Counted from the stretch's first letter, positions 1-8,508 are shown. The stretch is DNA of 64,000 nucleotides from Pseudomonas helleri (GCF_001043025.1 NZ_JYLD01000018.1:1-64000); one strand, 5' to 3'. Numbers and translations are program-made. The notes: a model not told the origin generated them from the letters alone.

Positions 1-113
1 CATAAAATGTTGGCCAGAAGCCGATTATGGCTTCCTAGAATAGGCCTTATACATAGATGCAGCCGGGTGTCAGTGGGCAAAAGCGGGTTGACAGTGGGGG
101 GCGAGTCCATACA

Positions 114-144
114 TAGGAGCGAGCTTGCTCGCGATCTTTTGATC
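114..144. repeat. REP-type repeat, copy 1
   Basis: The core TAGGAGCGAGCTTGCTCGCG is followed by ATCTTTTGATC. The same core recurs at about 33719-33772, 51250-51305 and 60571-60621. It is intergenic, beyond the folD terminator, which is the usual place for Pseudomonas REP elements. Only one arm is clear here. Confidence 0.7.
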
Positions 145-172
145 TTGATTGGGTACAAAGAAAGCGGGCAAC

Positions 173-204
173 AAAAAACGGCACCCTCGGGTGCCGTTTT
201 TTTT
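173..204 (-). terminator. folD rho-independent terminator
   Basis: A perfect ACGGCACCC / GGGTGCCGT stem sits between an A-run and a T-run, so it could work in both directions. It lies 16 nt past the folD stop codon. Confidence 0.85.
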
Positions 205-219
205 GCGAGACGCTACGGT

Positions 220-1074
220 TTAGCCGTGCAATGTCTCAGCCGCGTACAGCGTATTTTCCAGCAGGCAGGCGCGGGTCATCGGGCCAACACCGCCAGGTAC
301 CGGGGTGATCCAGCCGGCGCGGGGCAGGGCGGTCTCGTAAACCACGTCGCCGACCAGCTTGCCATCCGCCTGACGGTTGATGCCAACGTCGATCACGATG
401 GCGCCTTCCTTGATCCACTCACCCTTGACCAGGCCAGGTTTGCCGGCAGCCACTACCACCAGGTCGGCACGACCTACGTGGCCAGCCAGATCCTTGGTGA
501 AGCGGTGGGTCACGGTCACGGTGCAGCCCGCCAGCAGCAGTTCCATGGCCATGGGGCGACCCACAATGTTGGAGGCGCCGACAATAACAGCGTCCATTCC
601 GTACAGGTCCTGACCGGTGCTTTCCAGCAGGGTCATGATGCCTTTAGGGGTGCACGGGCGCAGCAATGGAATGCGCTGGGCCAGACGGCCTACGTTATAC
701 GGGTGGAAACCGTCGACGTCTTTGTCAGGGCGGATGCGCTCCAGCAGGCTGGAAGCGTCCAGATGCTCAGGCAACGGCAGTTGCAGCAGGATGCCGTCGA
801 TGTTTGCGTCATCATTAAGACGGTCGATCAAGTCGGTCAGCGCTTGCTGAGTGGTGTCGGACGGCAGGTCATAGGCCTGTGAGAGAAAGCCTACCTCTTC
901 GCAGTCTTTACGCTTGTGCGAAACATAAACCTGGGAGGCAGGATCGCTGCCGACCAGAATCACTGCCAGACCAGGAGTGCGCAGGCCTTGCTCGTGACGC
1001 TCGGCGACGCGTTTGGCAATCTGCTTGCGCAGGTTGGCGGCGATCGCTTTGCCGTCGATTAGTTGTGCAGTCAT
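220..1074 (-). CDS. folD: bifunctional methylenetetrahydrofolate dehydrogenase / methenyl-THF cyclohydrolase
   Basis: FolD interconverts 5,10-methylene-THF and 10-formyl-THF in the cytoplasm, using NADP+, and so feeds one-carbon units to purine and fMet synthesis. The 284-residue protein has the family's usual length. The N-terminal catalytic part carries the YVSHKRKDCEEVG segment, whose Tyr and Lys form the active site. The Rossmann half carries VIVGASNIVGRP, and PVPGGVGPMT is the classic C-terminal signature. The chosen start gives MTAQLIDGKAIA, like known FolD N-termini. The gene stands alone, with a strong terminator behind it and tRNA genes divergently upstream. Confidence 0.97.
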   Translation of the reverse strand: MTAQLIDGKAIAANLRKQIAKRVAERHEQGLRTPGLAVILVGSDPASQVYVSHKRKDCEEVGFLSQAYDLPSDTTQQALTDLIDRLNDDANIDGILLQLPLPEHLDASSLLERIRPDKDVDGFHPYNVGRLAQRIPLLRPCTPKGIMTLLESTGQDLYGMDAVIVGASNIVGRPMAMELLLAGCTVTVTHRFTKDLAGHVGRADLVVVAAGKPGLVKGEWIKEGAIVIDVGINRQADGKLVGDVVYETALPRAGWITPVPGGVGPMTRACLLENTLYAAETLHG

Positions 1075-1206
1075 TACGCGTGATTAACCATCGTAAAGGG
1101 TGGAGAAAGGACGTGCATTCTCGCATGCCGTGGCGTACGGGCAAAGGCGCTTGGTCTGCTAATTCCCCTAACTCCTTTATATTTCTGAACTTTTTTGAAA
1201 AAACAG

Positions 1207-1233
1207 TTGACGACTTTCAGGGTCGTCTATAAC
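1207..1233 (+). promoter_or_regulatory. candidate promoter of the tRNA cluster
   Basis: TTGACG and TATAAC are separated by 15 nt, which is short against the usual 16-18. It lies about 120 nt before tRNA-Arg. The strong hexamers support it and the spacing weakens it. Confidence 0.4.
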
Positions 1234-1354
1234 ATTCGTCGCACTTGTCGGGCACAGCCTAGCACTGGTTAAGAAGGTAGAGCGAAGTTGTTGTCCAGCT
1301 TGGTGATACTGAAAGCACTTAGTTTGTAATCGTCACAGAGTACAGATTAATAAG

Positions 1355-1431
1355 GCGCCCGTAGCTCAGCTGGATAGAGCATCCGCCTTCTAAGCGGATG
1401 GTCGCAGGTTCGAGTCCTGCCGGGTGCGCCA
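1355..1431 (+). tRNA. tRNA-Arg(TCT)
   Basis: A 77-nt cloverleaf with acceptor GCGCCCG / CGGGTGC, anticodon TCT at 1389-1391 in loop CTTCTAA, T-loop TTCGAGT and an encoded CCA. It is the first of four tRNA genes in a probable single transcript that reads AGA codons. Confidence 0.97.
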
Positions 1432-1472
1432 TTAGGCAGCTTTGGCACAAGTAAAGCAGCAAAGGCAATATG

Positions 1473-1548
1473 GTGGGCGTAGCTCAGTTGGTAGAGCACG
1501 GGATTGTGACTCCCGTTGTCGAGGGTTCGATCCCCTTCGTCCACCCCA
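1473..1548 (+). tRNA. tRNA-His(GTG), copy 1
   Basis: A 76-nt cloverleaf with anticodon GTG at 1506-1508 and an encoded CCA. The G at 1472 can serve as the G-1 residue that histidyl-tRNA synthetase needs, paired with the discriminator C. The mature sequence is identical to the copy at 1896-1971. Confidence 0.97.
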
Positions 1549-1559
1549 TATTTAGAAGG

Positions 1560-1588
1560 ACGCCAGATTAATAATCTGGCGTCTTTGC
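1560..1588 (+). terminator. terminator after tRNA-His copy 1
   Basis: ACGCCAGATT / AATCTGGCGT forms a 10-bp stem with a 3-nt loop, followed by CTTTGCTT. The weak U-run suggests partial read-through into tRNA-Leu. Confidence 0.6.
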
Positions 1589-1604
1589 TTCAAAAGTTTG
1601 AAAT

Positions 1605-1689
1605 GCGGATGTGGTGGAATTGGTAGACACACTGGATTTAGGTTCCAGCGCCGCAAGGTGTGAGAGTTCGAGTCTCTCCGTCCGCACCA
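1605..1689 (+). tRNA. tRNA-Leu(TAG)
   Basis: An 85-nt class II tRNA with anticodon TAG at 1639-1641, a long variable arm, T-loop TTCGAGT, acceptor GCGGATG / CGTCCGC and an encoded CCA. Confidence 0.97.
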
Positions 1690-1730
1690 AATTAGGTTTC
1701 GCAATGTATCGCTGTGCGAAACCATTGAGA

Positions 1731-1756
1731 AAGCCGCCTGTGGCGGCTTTTTTATT
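1731..1756 (+). terminator. terminator after tRNA-Leu
   Basis: AAGCCGCC / GGCGGCTT stem with a TGTG loop, followed by TTTTATT. Confidence 0.8.
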
Positions 1757-1895
1757 GTGCAACAGGGGCTGTATCAGCAACTTGGCGCACAGGTAGTGAA
1801 TCTTCAGTTCACTGGTTTGACTAGTGGCCTATTGATACATTGCTGGCTCGGCTGATCAAGCAAGGTTTGTTCAGTCAGGTGCAACATGCAATATG

Positions 1896-1971
1896 GTGGG
1901 CGTAGCTCAGTTGGTAGAGCACGGGATTGTGACTCCCGTTGTCGAGGGTTCGATCCCCTTCGTCCACCCCA
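1896..1971 (+). tRNA. tRNA-His(GTG), copy 2
   Basis: Identical to copy 1 over the whole mature sequence, including the possible G-1 (position 1895). The flanking GCAATATG and CCATATTT are also shared, and a very similar hairpin follows. This indicates a duplication of gene plus terminator around tRNA-Leu. A weak TTGACT at 1817-1822 could belong to its own promoter, but I see no convincing -10 box. Confidence 0.97.
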
Positions 1972-1980
1972 TATTTAAAA

Positions 1981-2016
1981 AAACGCCAGATTAACCATCT
2001 GGCGTTTTTGTTTTTG
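1981..2016 (+). terminator. terminator of the tRNA cluster
   Basis: AAACGCCAGAT / ATCTGGCGTTT stem followed by a T-rich run. Its stem is nearly that of the 1560-1588 terminator. Confidence 0.85.
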
Positions 2017-2131
2017 ACGTTTAAAAAAGCGGCTGCAGTTCGACCTCGCGTGTGAAGGTCGTGTCGTCATAAGGCCTTGATGCTTAAGTCTATTGGCTGC
2101 ATCCAGGTAGGCATTTTGCTCGTCAGACACT

Positions 2132-2170
2132 AAAAAAGCGCAGAACCTGAAAAGGCATGCGCTTTTTTTT
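2132..2170. terminator. A/T-flanked hairpin in the tRNA-tig intergenic region
   Basis: AAAAAAGCGC at 2132-2141 pairs with GCGCTTTTTT at 2159-2168 across a 17-nt loop. It could end transcription in either direction. The rest of the 490-bp gap (1972-2461) shows only the tig promoter. I see no gene in it. Confidence 0.45.
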
Positions 2171-2371
2171 GGTTTAAAAAGTTTAAGCGGTTCAGGGGTG
2201 GGTACACGCGGTGTTGGGTGACGTTTGTCAGGCGCATGTGTGTTCTCTGCTTCTATATAGAAGGCTCTGAACGGGGTCGTGTGTAAAGGTTTGTGTATTT
2301 TGAGCGGGTTAAGCAAATCATTGCTTGTGCTTAATAATGTACCGGTCGTTTCTATGTGCGATTTGGGTAGG

Positions 2372-2400
2372 GTGACTTCTTGAGTTTGACCCACTAGAAT
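2372..2400 (+). promoter_or_regulatory. candidate tig promoter
   Basis: GTGACT and TAGAAT are separated by exactly 17 nt, about 55 nt before the tig ribosome-binding site. Confidence 0.5.
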
Positions 2401-2461
2401 GCATGCCCTTGATTATGGGGTCGGAAACGGCCGGCTAATGTCTGTGCAACGAGGAATATCC

Positions 2462-3772
2462 ATGCAAGTTTCTGTTGAAAATACTTCCGCTCTTGAGCGT
2501 CGCATGACCATTGGCGTGCCAGCTGAGCGTATTGAGGCTGAAGTCAACAAGCGTCTGCAACAGACTGCCCAAAAGGCCAAAATCCCGGGCTTCCGTCCAG
2601 GCAAAGTGCCAATGAGCGTGATCCGTCAGCGCTACGAAGCTGATGCGCGTCAAGAAGCGCTGGGCAACGTGATCCAGGCTTCCTTCTACGAAGCAGTGGT
2701 TGAGCAGAAGCTGAACCCGGCTGGCGCACCGTCGGTTGAGCCTAAAGTCTTCGAGAAAGGCAAAGATCTGGAATACATCGCGACATTCGAAGTGTTCCCT
2801 GAATTCGAAGTGACTGGTCTGGACACCATCGCCGTCGAGCGCCTGAGCGCCGAAGTGGCTGAAGCTGACCTGGACAAAATGCTGGACGTGCTGCGCAAGC
2901 AGAACACCCGCTTTGAAGTAACTGAGCGTGCTGCTCAGAACGAAGACCAACTGAACATCGATTTCGTTGGCAAGGTTGATGGCGAAGTATTCGCTGGCGG
3001 TTCCGCCAAGGGTACTCAGCTGGTTCTGGGCTCGGGCCGTATGATCCCTGGCTTTGAAGAAGGTCTGGTTGGCGCTAAAGCAGGCGAAGAACGCGTTCTG
3101 ACCCTGACTTTCCCGGAGGACTACCAGAACCTGGACCTGGCAGGCAAAACTGCTGAGTTCACCGTGACCGTGAACACTGTTTCTGAGCCTAAGCTGCCAG
3201 AACTGAACGAAGAATTCTTCGCTCAATTCGGTATCAAAGAAACAGGTATCGAAGGTTTCCGCACCGAAGTTCGCAAGAACATGGAGCGTGAGCTGCGTCA
3301 GGCGATCAAATCCAAAGTTAAAAATCAGGTAATGGACGGCCTGCTGGCTGCCAACCCGATTGAAGTGCCAAAAGCACTGCTGTCCAACGAAGTTGATCGT
3401 CTGCGCGTGCAGGCTGTTCAGCAATTCGGTGGCAACATCAAGCCTGACCAACTGCCTGCCGAGCTGTTCGAAGAACAAGCCAAGCGCCGCGTTGTACTGG
3501 GTCTGATCGTTGCTGAAGTGGTTAAGCAGTTCGATCTGAAGCCTGACGAAGATCGCGTTCGCGACATGATTCAGGAAATGGCTTCCGCTTACCAGGAGCC
3601 AGAGCAGGTTGTAGCGTGGTACTACAAAAATGATCAGCAATTGAACGAGGTTCGTTCTGTTGTGCTGGAAGAACAAGTTGTGGATACTGTTCTGCAGAAG
3701 GCTAAGGTGACCGATAAAGCGGTCTCTTACGAAGAAGCTGTCAAGCCGGTGGAAGCTCCACAAGCCGACTGA
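2462..3772 (+). CDS. tig: trigger factor (ribosome-associated chaperone)
   Basis: Trigger factor binds nascent chains at the ribosome exit tunnel and has prolyl isomerase activity. At 436 residues it is full length. The N-terminal ribosome-binding domain contains the GFRPGKVPMSVIRQRY signature (about residues 44-60). The FKBP-type PPIase domain spans about 150-245 (RMIPGFEEGLVGAKAGEE), and a long helical C-terminal domain follows. An upstream in-frame ATG exists. The start at 2462 is preferred because GAGGAA sits properly before it and MQVSVENTS matches known N-termini. It opens the tig-clpP-clpX-lon cluster. Confidence 0.97.
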   Translation: MQVSVENTSALERRMTIGVPAERIEAEVNKRLQQTAQKAKIPGFRPGKVPMSVIRQRYEADARQEALGNVIQASFYEAVVEQKLNPAGAPSVEPKVFEKGKDLEYIATFEVFPEFEVTGLDTIAVERLSAEVAEADLDKMLDVLRKQNTRFEVTERAAQNEDQLNIDFVGKVDGEVFAGGSAKGTQLVLGSGRMIPGFEEGLVGAKAGEERVLTLTFPEDYQNLDLAGKTAEFTVTVNTVSEPKLPELNEEFFAQFGIKETGIEGFRTEVRKNMERELRQAIKSKVKNQVMDGLLAANPIEVPKALLSNEVDRLRVQAVQQFGGNIKPDQLPAELFEEQAKRRVVLGLIVAEVVKQFDLKPDEDRVRDMIQEMASAYQEPEQVVAWYYKNDQQLNEVRSVVLEEQVVDTVLQKAKVTDKAVSYEEAVKPVEAPQAD

Positions 3773-3797
3773 TTTGTGATTCGTTAGAAAACACAAC

Positions 3798-3824
3798 CAT
3801 AAGCCAGCCTCGAGCTGGCTTATG
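3798..3824. other. 11-bp perfect hairpin between tig and clpP
   Basis: CATAAGCCAGC pairs with GCTGGCTTATG around a 5-nt loop, with no T-run after it. It may be an RNA processing or 3'-end stability element rather than a terminator. Confidence 0.6.
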
Positions 3825-3863
3825 CGTATTCCAGACAAGACTTTTTGGGAGTGACTGCCGGAC

Positions 3864-4505
3864 ATGTCCCGCAATTCTTATATTCAGCAGAACTCTGACA
3901 TTCAGGCCGCAGGCGGCCTGGTCCCGATGGTTGTTGAGCAATCTGCTCGTGGCGAACGCGCCTACGACATCTATTCGCGCCTTTTGAAGGAGCGGATCAT
4001 CTTCCTGGTAGGCCCTGTCGAAGACTACATGGCCAACCTGGTAGCTGCGCAGTTGCTTTTCCTTGAAGCCGAAAACCCGGACAAGGACATCCATCTGTAC
4101 ATCAACTCCCCAGGCGGCTCGGTCACTGCAGGCATGTCGATCTACGACACTATGCAGTTCATCAAGCCAGACGTATCGACTATCTGCATTGGTCAGGCCT
4201 GCAGCATGGGTGCTTTCCTGCTGGCCGGTGGCGCACCGGGCAAGCGTCACTGCCTGCCTAACTCGCGCATGATGATTCACCAGCCATTGGGCGGTTTCCA
4301 GGGCCAAGCGTCGGATATCGACATCCATGCCAAAGAAATCCTCAACATCCGTCATCGCTTGAACTCGTTGCTGGCCCATCACACCGGTCAGTCGCTGGAA
4401 ACCATCGAGCGTGACACAGAGCGTGACAACTTCATGAGCGCTGAGCGTGCAGCCGAATACGGTTTGATCGACTCTGTGTTCAGCAAGCGTCAAATGCCCG
4501 CTTAA
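3864..4505 (+). CDS. clpP: ATP-dependent Clp protease proteolytic subunit
   Basis: ClpP forms the tetradecameric serine protease chamber of ClpXP/ClpAP. The 213-residue protein includes an N-terminal propeptide. The catalytic triad can be placed as Ser114 (QACSMGAF), His139 (RMMIHQPLGG) and Asp188 (IERDTERDNF), each offset by 17 from E. coli mature numbering. clpX follows after a 106-nt gap that contains a hairpin. The gene lies 91 nt after tig. Confidence 0.98.
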   Translation: MSRNSYIQQNSDIQAAGGLVPMVVEQSARGERAYDIYSRLLKERIIFLVGPVEDYMANLVAAQLLFLEAENPDKDIHLYINSPGGSVTAGMSIYDTMQFIKPDVSTICIGQACSMGAFLLAGGAPGKRHCLPNSRMMIHQPLGGFQGQASDIDIHAKEILNIRHRLNSLLAHHTGQSLETIERDTERDNFMSAERAAEYGLIDSVFSKRQMPA

Positions 4506-4541
4506 GCAGCTCAAATGTAGGTGGTTGGATTAACCGACCAC

Positions 4542-4565
4542 CTGCGGGCTTGAAAAAGCCCGCAG
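4542..4565. other. hairpin between clpP and clpX
   Basis: CTGCGGGCTT / AAGCCCGCAG forms a 10-bp stem capped by GAAA. No T-run follows, so it may tune clpP-clpX expression rather than end transcription. Confidence 0.55.
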
Positions 4566-4611
4566 TTGCCTTCATCTTGTGTTGCAAGCCTATCGGATTT
4601 GGATCGATCGA

Positions 4612-5895
4612 ATGACTGACACCCGCAACGGCGAGGACAACGGCAAATTGCTCTATTGCTCCTTCTGTGGCAAAAGCCAGCATGAAGTGCGCAAATTGAT
4701 TGCCGGCCCCTCGGTGTTTATCTGCGACGAATGCGTCGACTTGTGCAACGACATCATCCGTGAGGAGGTGCAGGAAGCCCAAGCCGAAAGCAGCGCGCAT
4801 AAATTACCTTCGCCAAAAGAAATCAGCGGCATCCTTGATCAATACGTGATTGGTCAGGAACGTGCCAAAAAGGTTTTGGCTGTAGCGGTTTACAACCACT
4901 ACAAGCGCCTGAACCAGCGTGACAAAAAGAACGACGACGTCGAACTCGGCAAGAGCAACATCCTGCTGATCGGACCTACCGGCTCGGGTAAAACCCTGCT
5001 GGCCGAAACTTTGGCTCGTTTGCTGAACGTACCTTTCACCATCGCTGATGCCACCACACTGACCGAAGCCGGTTATGTGGGTGAAGATGTTGAAAACATC
5101 ATTCAGAAATTGCTGCAGAAATGCGATTACGACGTAGAGAAAGCCCAAATGGGTATTGTCTACATCGATGAAATCGACAAGATTTCGCGCAAATCTGACA
5201 ACCCTTCGATTACCCGTGATGTTTCCGGCGAAGGTGTGCAGCAAGCGTTGCTGAAACTGATCGAAGGCACCGTGGCTTCCGTACCGCCTCAAGGTGGTCG
5301 CAAGCACCCGCAGCAAGAGTTCTTGCAGGTTGATACCCGCAACATTCTGTTTATCTGCGGCGGCGCATTCTCGGGCCTTGAAAAGGTTGTGCAGGCGCGC
5401 TCGACTCGCGGCGGCATCGGCTTCAGTGCCGAAGTGCGCAGCAAGGAAGAGGGCAAGAAAGTTGGCGAATCGCTGCGTGAAGTCGAACCTGACGATCTGG
5501 TCAAGTTCGGTCTGATCCCGGAATTTGTCGGCCGTTTGCCTGTTCTGGCTACTCTGGACGAACTGGATGAAGCAGCACTGATCCAGATTCTGACTGAGCC
5601 CAAGAACGCGCTGACCAAGCAATACGGCAAGCTGTTCGAGATGGAAGGCGTTGACCTTGAGTTCCGTGCAGACGCACTGAAAGCAGTGGCCAAGCGCGCC
5701 CTTGAGCGCAAGACCGGTGCTCGTGGTCTGCGTTCGATTCTCGAAAGCGTACTGCTCGATACCATGTATGAAATCCCCTCGCAGTCTGAGGTGAGTAAAG
5801 TGGTGATCGACGAAAGCGTTATAGAAGGTAAGTCCCAACCGTTGTTTATTTACGAAAGCAACGAAGTGGCTGCCAAGGCTGCACCTGACGCGTAA
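4612..5895 (+). CDS. clpX: ClpX, AAA+ unfoldase of the ClpXP protease
   Basis: ClpX recognises substrates such as ssrA-tagged proteins and threads them into ClpP. The 427-residue protein starts at MTDTRNGEDNG, like other ClpX proteins, and the 11 residues available upstream are ignored. The zinc-binding domain has Cys16, Cys19, Cys38 and Cys41. Walker A is GPTGSGKT and Walker B is VYIDEIDKI. The IGF loop that docks on ClpP is in RGGIGFSAE. A strong terminator separates it from lon. Confidence 0.98.
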   Translation: MTDTRNGEDNGKLLYCSFCGKSQHEVRKLIAGPSVFICDECVDLCNDIIREEVQEAQAESSAHKLPSPKEISGILDQYVIGQERAKKVLAVAVYNHYKRLNQRDKKNDDVELGKSNILLIGPTGSGKTLLAETLARLLNVPFTIADATTLTEAGYVGEDVENIIQKLLQKCDYDVEKAQMGIVYIDEIDKISRKSDNPSITRDVSGEGVQQALLKLIEGTVASVPPQGGRKHPQQEFLQVDTRNILFICGGAFSGLEKVVQARSTRGGIGFSAEVRSKEEGKKVGESLREVEPDDLVKFGLIPEFVGRLPVLATLDELDEAALIQILTEPKNALTKQYGKLFEMEGVDLEFRADALKAVAKRALERKTGARGLRSILESVLLDTMYEIPSQSEVSKVVIDESVIEGKSQPLFIYESNEVAAKAAPDA

Positions 5896-5930
5896 ATGTA
5901 TTGCTGCGTATGACATATTGCGTGTTAAAG

Positions 5931-5957
5931 AAGGGGCCTTCGGGCCCCTTTGTTTTT
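5931..5957 (+). terminator. clpX terminator
   Basis: AAGGGGCC / GGCCCCTT stem with a TTCG tetraloop, followed by TGTTTTT. Confidence 0.9.
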
Positions 5958-5971
5958 CCTGTCGCTCAGTG

Positions 5972-6000
5972 CTTGTTTTTTTTCGAGACAGCCCCCATCT
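5972..6000 (+). promoter_or_regulatory. sigma-32-like heat-shock promoter of lon
   Basis: CTTGTTTT at 5972 and CCCCATCT at 5993-6000 are about 13-14 nt apart, which fits the heat-shock consensus CTTGAAA-N11-16-CCCCATNT. lon is a classical RpoH target. The gap to the lon ATG is about 58 nt. Confidence 0.6.
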
Positions 6001-6058
6001 TGGCTTCAAGCTTACTTCCACCTGATTACGGCCTTATGGCCGCCGTAGAGGCGAAATC

Positions 6059-8455
6059 ATGAAGACAACCATCGAATTGCCTCTCCTGCCATTGCGCGAT
6101 GTTGTTGTTTATCCGCACATGGTTATCCCACTGTTCGTGGGACGTGAGAAATCAATCGAGGCCCTTGAGGCTGCGATGACGGGCGACAAGCAGATTCTGC
6201 TGTTGGCTCAGAAAAATCCTGCAGACGATGATCCGGGCGAAGACGCGCTCTATCGTGTAGGTACGATTGCAACTGTCCTGCAACTGCTCAAGCTGCCGGA
6301 CGGTACCGTTAAAGTACTGGTTGAGGGCGAGCAGCGTGGCGCTGTGGAGCACTTCGGCCAGGCAGATGGCTACCTGAGCGCCGAAGTCTCGCTGATTGAC
6401 GAAGTGGCCGTAGCAGAGCGTGAGTCCGAAGTCTTCGTACGCAGCTTGCTCTCGCAATTCGAACAGTACGTACAACTGGGTAAAAAAGTCCCGGCCGAGG
6501 TGCTGTCTTCGCTTAACAGCATTGATGAGCCGAGCCGTCTGGTAGACACCATGTCTGCCCACATGGCCCTCAAAATCGAGCAAAAGCAGGAAATCCTCGA
6601 AATCATCAACCTGCAAGACCGGGTTGAGCATGTGCTGGCGTTGCTGGATGCCGAGATCGACTTGCTGCAAGTTGAAAAGCGCATTCGTGGCCGTGTCAAA
6701 AAGCAGATGGAGCGCAGCCAGCGCGAGTACTACCTGAATGAGCAAATGAAAGCCATTCAGAAAGAACTGGGTGACGGTGACGAAGGTCACAATGAAATCG
6801 AAGAGCTGAAAAAACGCATTGATGAAGCGGGCTTGCCCAAAGATGCGATGACCAAGGCCCAGGCTGAGCTGAACAAGCTCAAGCAAATGTCGCCAATGTC
6901 GGCAGAAGCGACCGTCGTGCGCTCTTACATCGACTGGCTGGTACAGGTGCCTTGGAAGGCTCAAAGCAAAGTGCGTCTGGATCTCAAGCGCGCTGAAGAC
7001 ATTCTGGATGCCGACCACTACGGCCTGGAAGAAGTCAAAGAGCGGATCCTCGAATACCTCGCCGTGCAAAAGCGCGTGAAGAAAATTCGCGGTCCTGTGC
7101 TGTGCCTGGTAGGGCCGCCTGGCGTGGGTAAAACCTCGCTGGCAGAGTCCATTGCCCACGCGACAAACCGCAAGTTTGTACGCATGGCCTTGGGTGGCGT
7201 GCGTGATGAAGCTGAAATCCGCGGTCACCGCCGGACTTACATCGGTTCCATGCCGGGCCGATTGATTCAAAAAATGACCAAGGTTGGGGTGCGCAACCCG
7301 CTGTTCCTGCTCGATGAAATCGACAAAATGGGCAGCGACATGCGTGGCGACCCGGCGTCGGCCCTGCTTGAGGTGCTGGATCCGGAGCAAAACCACAACT
7401 TCAACGACCATTACCTTGAGGTTGATTACGACCTGTCGGACGTCATGTTCCTGTGCACCTCGAACTCCATGAACATCCCGCCAGCCTTGCTGGACCGGAT
7501 GGAAGTGATTCGTCTGCCGGGCTACACCGAAGACGAAAAGATCAACATCGCGGTCAAATACCTCGCTCCGAAACAAATTGAAGCGAATGGTTTGAAGAAA
7601 GGCGAGCTGGCTTTCGATAACGCGGCCATCCGCGACATCATCCGTTATTACACCCGTGAAGCCGGTGTGCGGGGCCTTGAGCGTCAAATTGCGAAGATCT
7701 GCCGCAAGGCCGTGAAGGAACATGCGCTGGAAAAACGCTTTGCCGTCACCGTGACGCCGGAGCTGTTGGAGCACTTCCTCGGTGTAAGAAAATTCAGCTA
7801 TGGCTTGGCAGAACAGGAAGATCAAATCGGTCAAGTGACGGGCCTTGCCTGGACGCAAGTGGGTGGCGAATTGCTCACCATTGAGTCGGCTGTCGTGCCT
7901 GGCAAAGGCCAGTTGATCAAGACCGGTTCGCTGGGTGATGTGATGGTTGAGTCCATTACCGCAGCGTTGACGGTGGTTCGCAGTCGCGCCAAGAGCCTCG
8001 GTATCCCATTGGATTTCCACGAGAAACGTGACATCCACATTCACATGCCCGAAGGCGCCACGCCTAAAGATGGCCCTAGCGCGGGTGTAGGAATGTGCAC
8101 GGCACTGGTGTCGGCACTTACGCTGATTCCTGTGCGAGCTGATGTTGCAATGACCGGTGAAATTACCCTGCGTGGTCAGGTACTGGCCATCGGCGGTCTT
8201 AAAGAAAAACTCCTGGCAGCCCATCGCGGTGGAATCAAAACGGTCATTATTCCTGAAGAGAATGTCCGCGATCTGAAGGAAATTCCTGACAACATCAAGC
8301 AGGATCTTCAGATTAAACCGGTTAAATGGATTGACGAGGTCCTGCAAATTGCGCTGCAATACGCCCCGGAGCCCTTGCCAGATGTGGCTCCTGAGATTGT
8401 TGCCAAGGATGAGAAGCGCGAGTCTGACTCTAAGGAAAGAATTAGCACGCATTAA
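6059..8455 (+). CDS. lon: ATP-dependent Lon protease
   Basis: Lon degrades misfolded and regulatory proteins in the cytoplasm. The 798-residue protein has the LAN substrate-binding domain first (PLLPLRDVVVYPHM). The AAA+ module follows, with Walker A GPPGVGKT and Walker B FLLDEIDKMG. The C-terminal serine protease domain has the dyad Ser674 (GPSAGVGM) and Lys717 (GGLKEKLLAAHRGG), with the 43-residue spacing seen in E. coli. It is monocistronic between the clpX terminator and the hupB promoter. Confidence 0.98.
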   Translation: MKTTIELPLLPLRDVVVYPHMVIPLFVGREKSIEALEAAMTGDKQILLLAQKNPADDDPGEDALYRVGTIATVLQLLKLPDGTVKVLVEGEQRGAVEHFGQADGYLSAEVSLIDEVAVAERESEVFVRSLLSQFEQYVQLGKKVPAEVLSSLNSIDEPSRLVDTMSAHMALKIEQKQEILEIINLQDRVEHVLALLDAEIDLLQVEKRIRGRVKKQMERSQREYYLNEQMKAIQKELGDGDEGHNEIEELKKRIDEAGLPKDAMTKAQAELNKLKQMSPMSAEATVVRSYIDWLVQVPWKAQSKVRLDLKRAEDILDADHYGLEEVKERILEYLAVQKRVKKIRGPVLCLVGPPGVGKTSLAESIAHATNRKFVRMALGGVRDEAEIRGHRRTYIGSMPGRLIQKMTKVGVRNPLFLLDEIDKMGSDMRGDPASALLEVLDPEQNHNFNDHYLEVDYDLSDVMFLCTSNSMNIPPALLDRMEVIRLPGYTEDEKINIAVKYLAPKQIEANGLKKGELAFDNAAIRDIIRYYTREAGVRGLERQIAKICRKAVKEHALEKRFAVTVTPELLEHFLGVRKFSYGLAEQEDQIGQVTGLAWTQVGGELLTIESAVVPGKGQLIKTGSLGDVMVESITAALTVVRSRAKSLGIPLDFHEKRDIHIHMPEGATPKDGPSAGVGMCTALVSALTLIPVRADVAMTGEITLRGQVLAIGGLKEKLLAAHRGGIKTVIIPEENVRDLKEIPDNIKQDLQIKPVKWIDEVLQIALQYAPEPLPDVAPEIVAKDEKRESDSKERISTH

Positions 8456-8479
8456 TACGAATTTGCCTGAGGGGCTTTC

Positions 8480-8508
8480 TTGACGCTGTATAGAGCCCTT
8501 GTTATAAA
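8480..8508 (+). promoter_or_regulatory. hupB sigma-70 promoter
   Basis: TTGACG (8480-8485) and TATAAA (8503-8508) with a 17-nt spacer, near consensus and about 94 nt before the hupB start. The -10 box lies inside an inverted repeat, TATAGAGCC (8489-8497) / GGCTCTATA (8511-8519). Confidence 0.8.

Noticed and set aside
7..882. 291-residue frame over folD and its terminator
   Set aside because: It runs antisense to folD, starts in REP/terminator DNA and has no family resemblance.
1975..2394. 139-residue minus-strand frame between the tRNAs and tig
   Set aside because: It crosses the tRNA terminator, a second hairpin and the tig promoter, and its composition is not protein-like.
2435..3874. 479-residue frame antisense to tig
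   Set aside because: It is the shadow of a well-supported gene. High-GC third positions create long antisense frames.
6152..8452. 766-residue frame antisense to lon
   Set aside because: Composition is that of a reverse-frame shadow (rich in H, Q, F and L), with no domains and no start signal.
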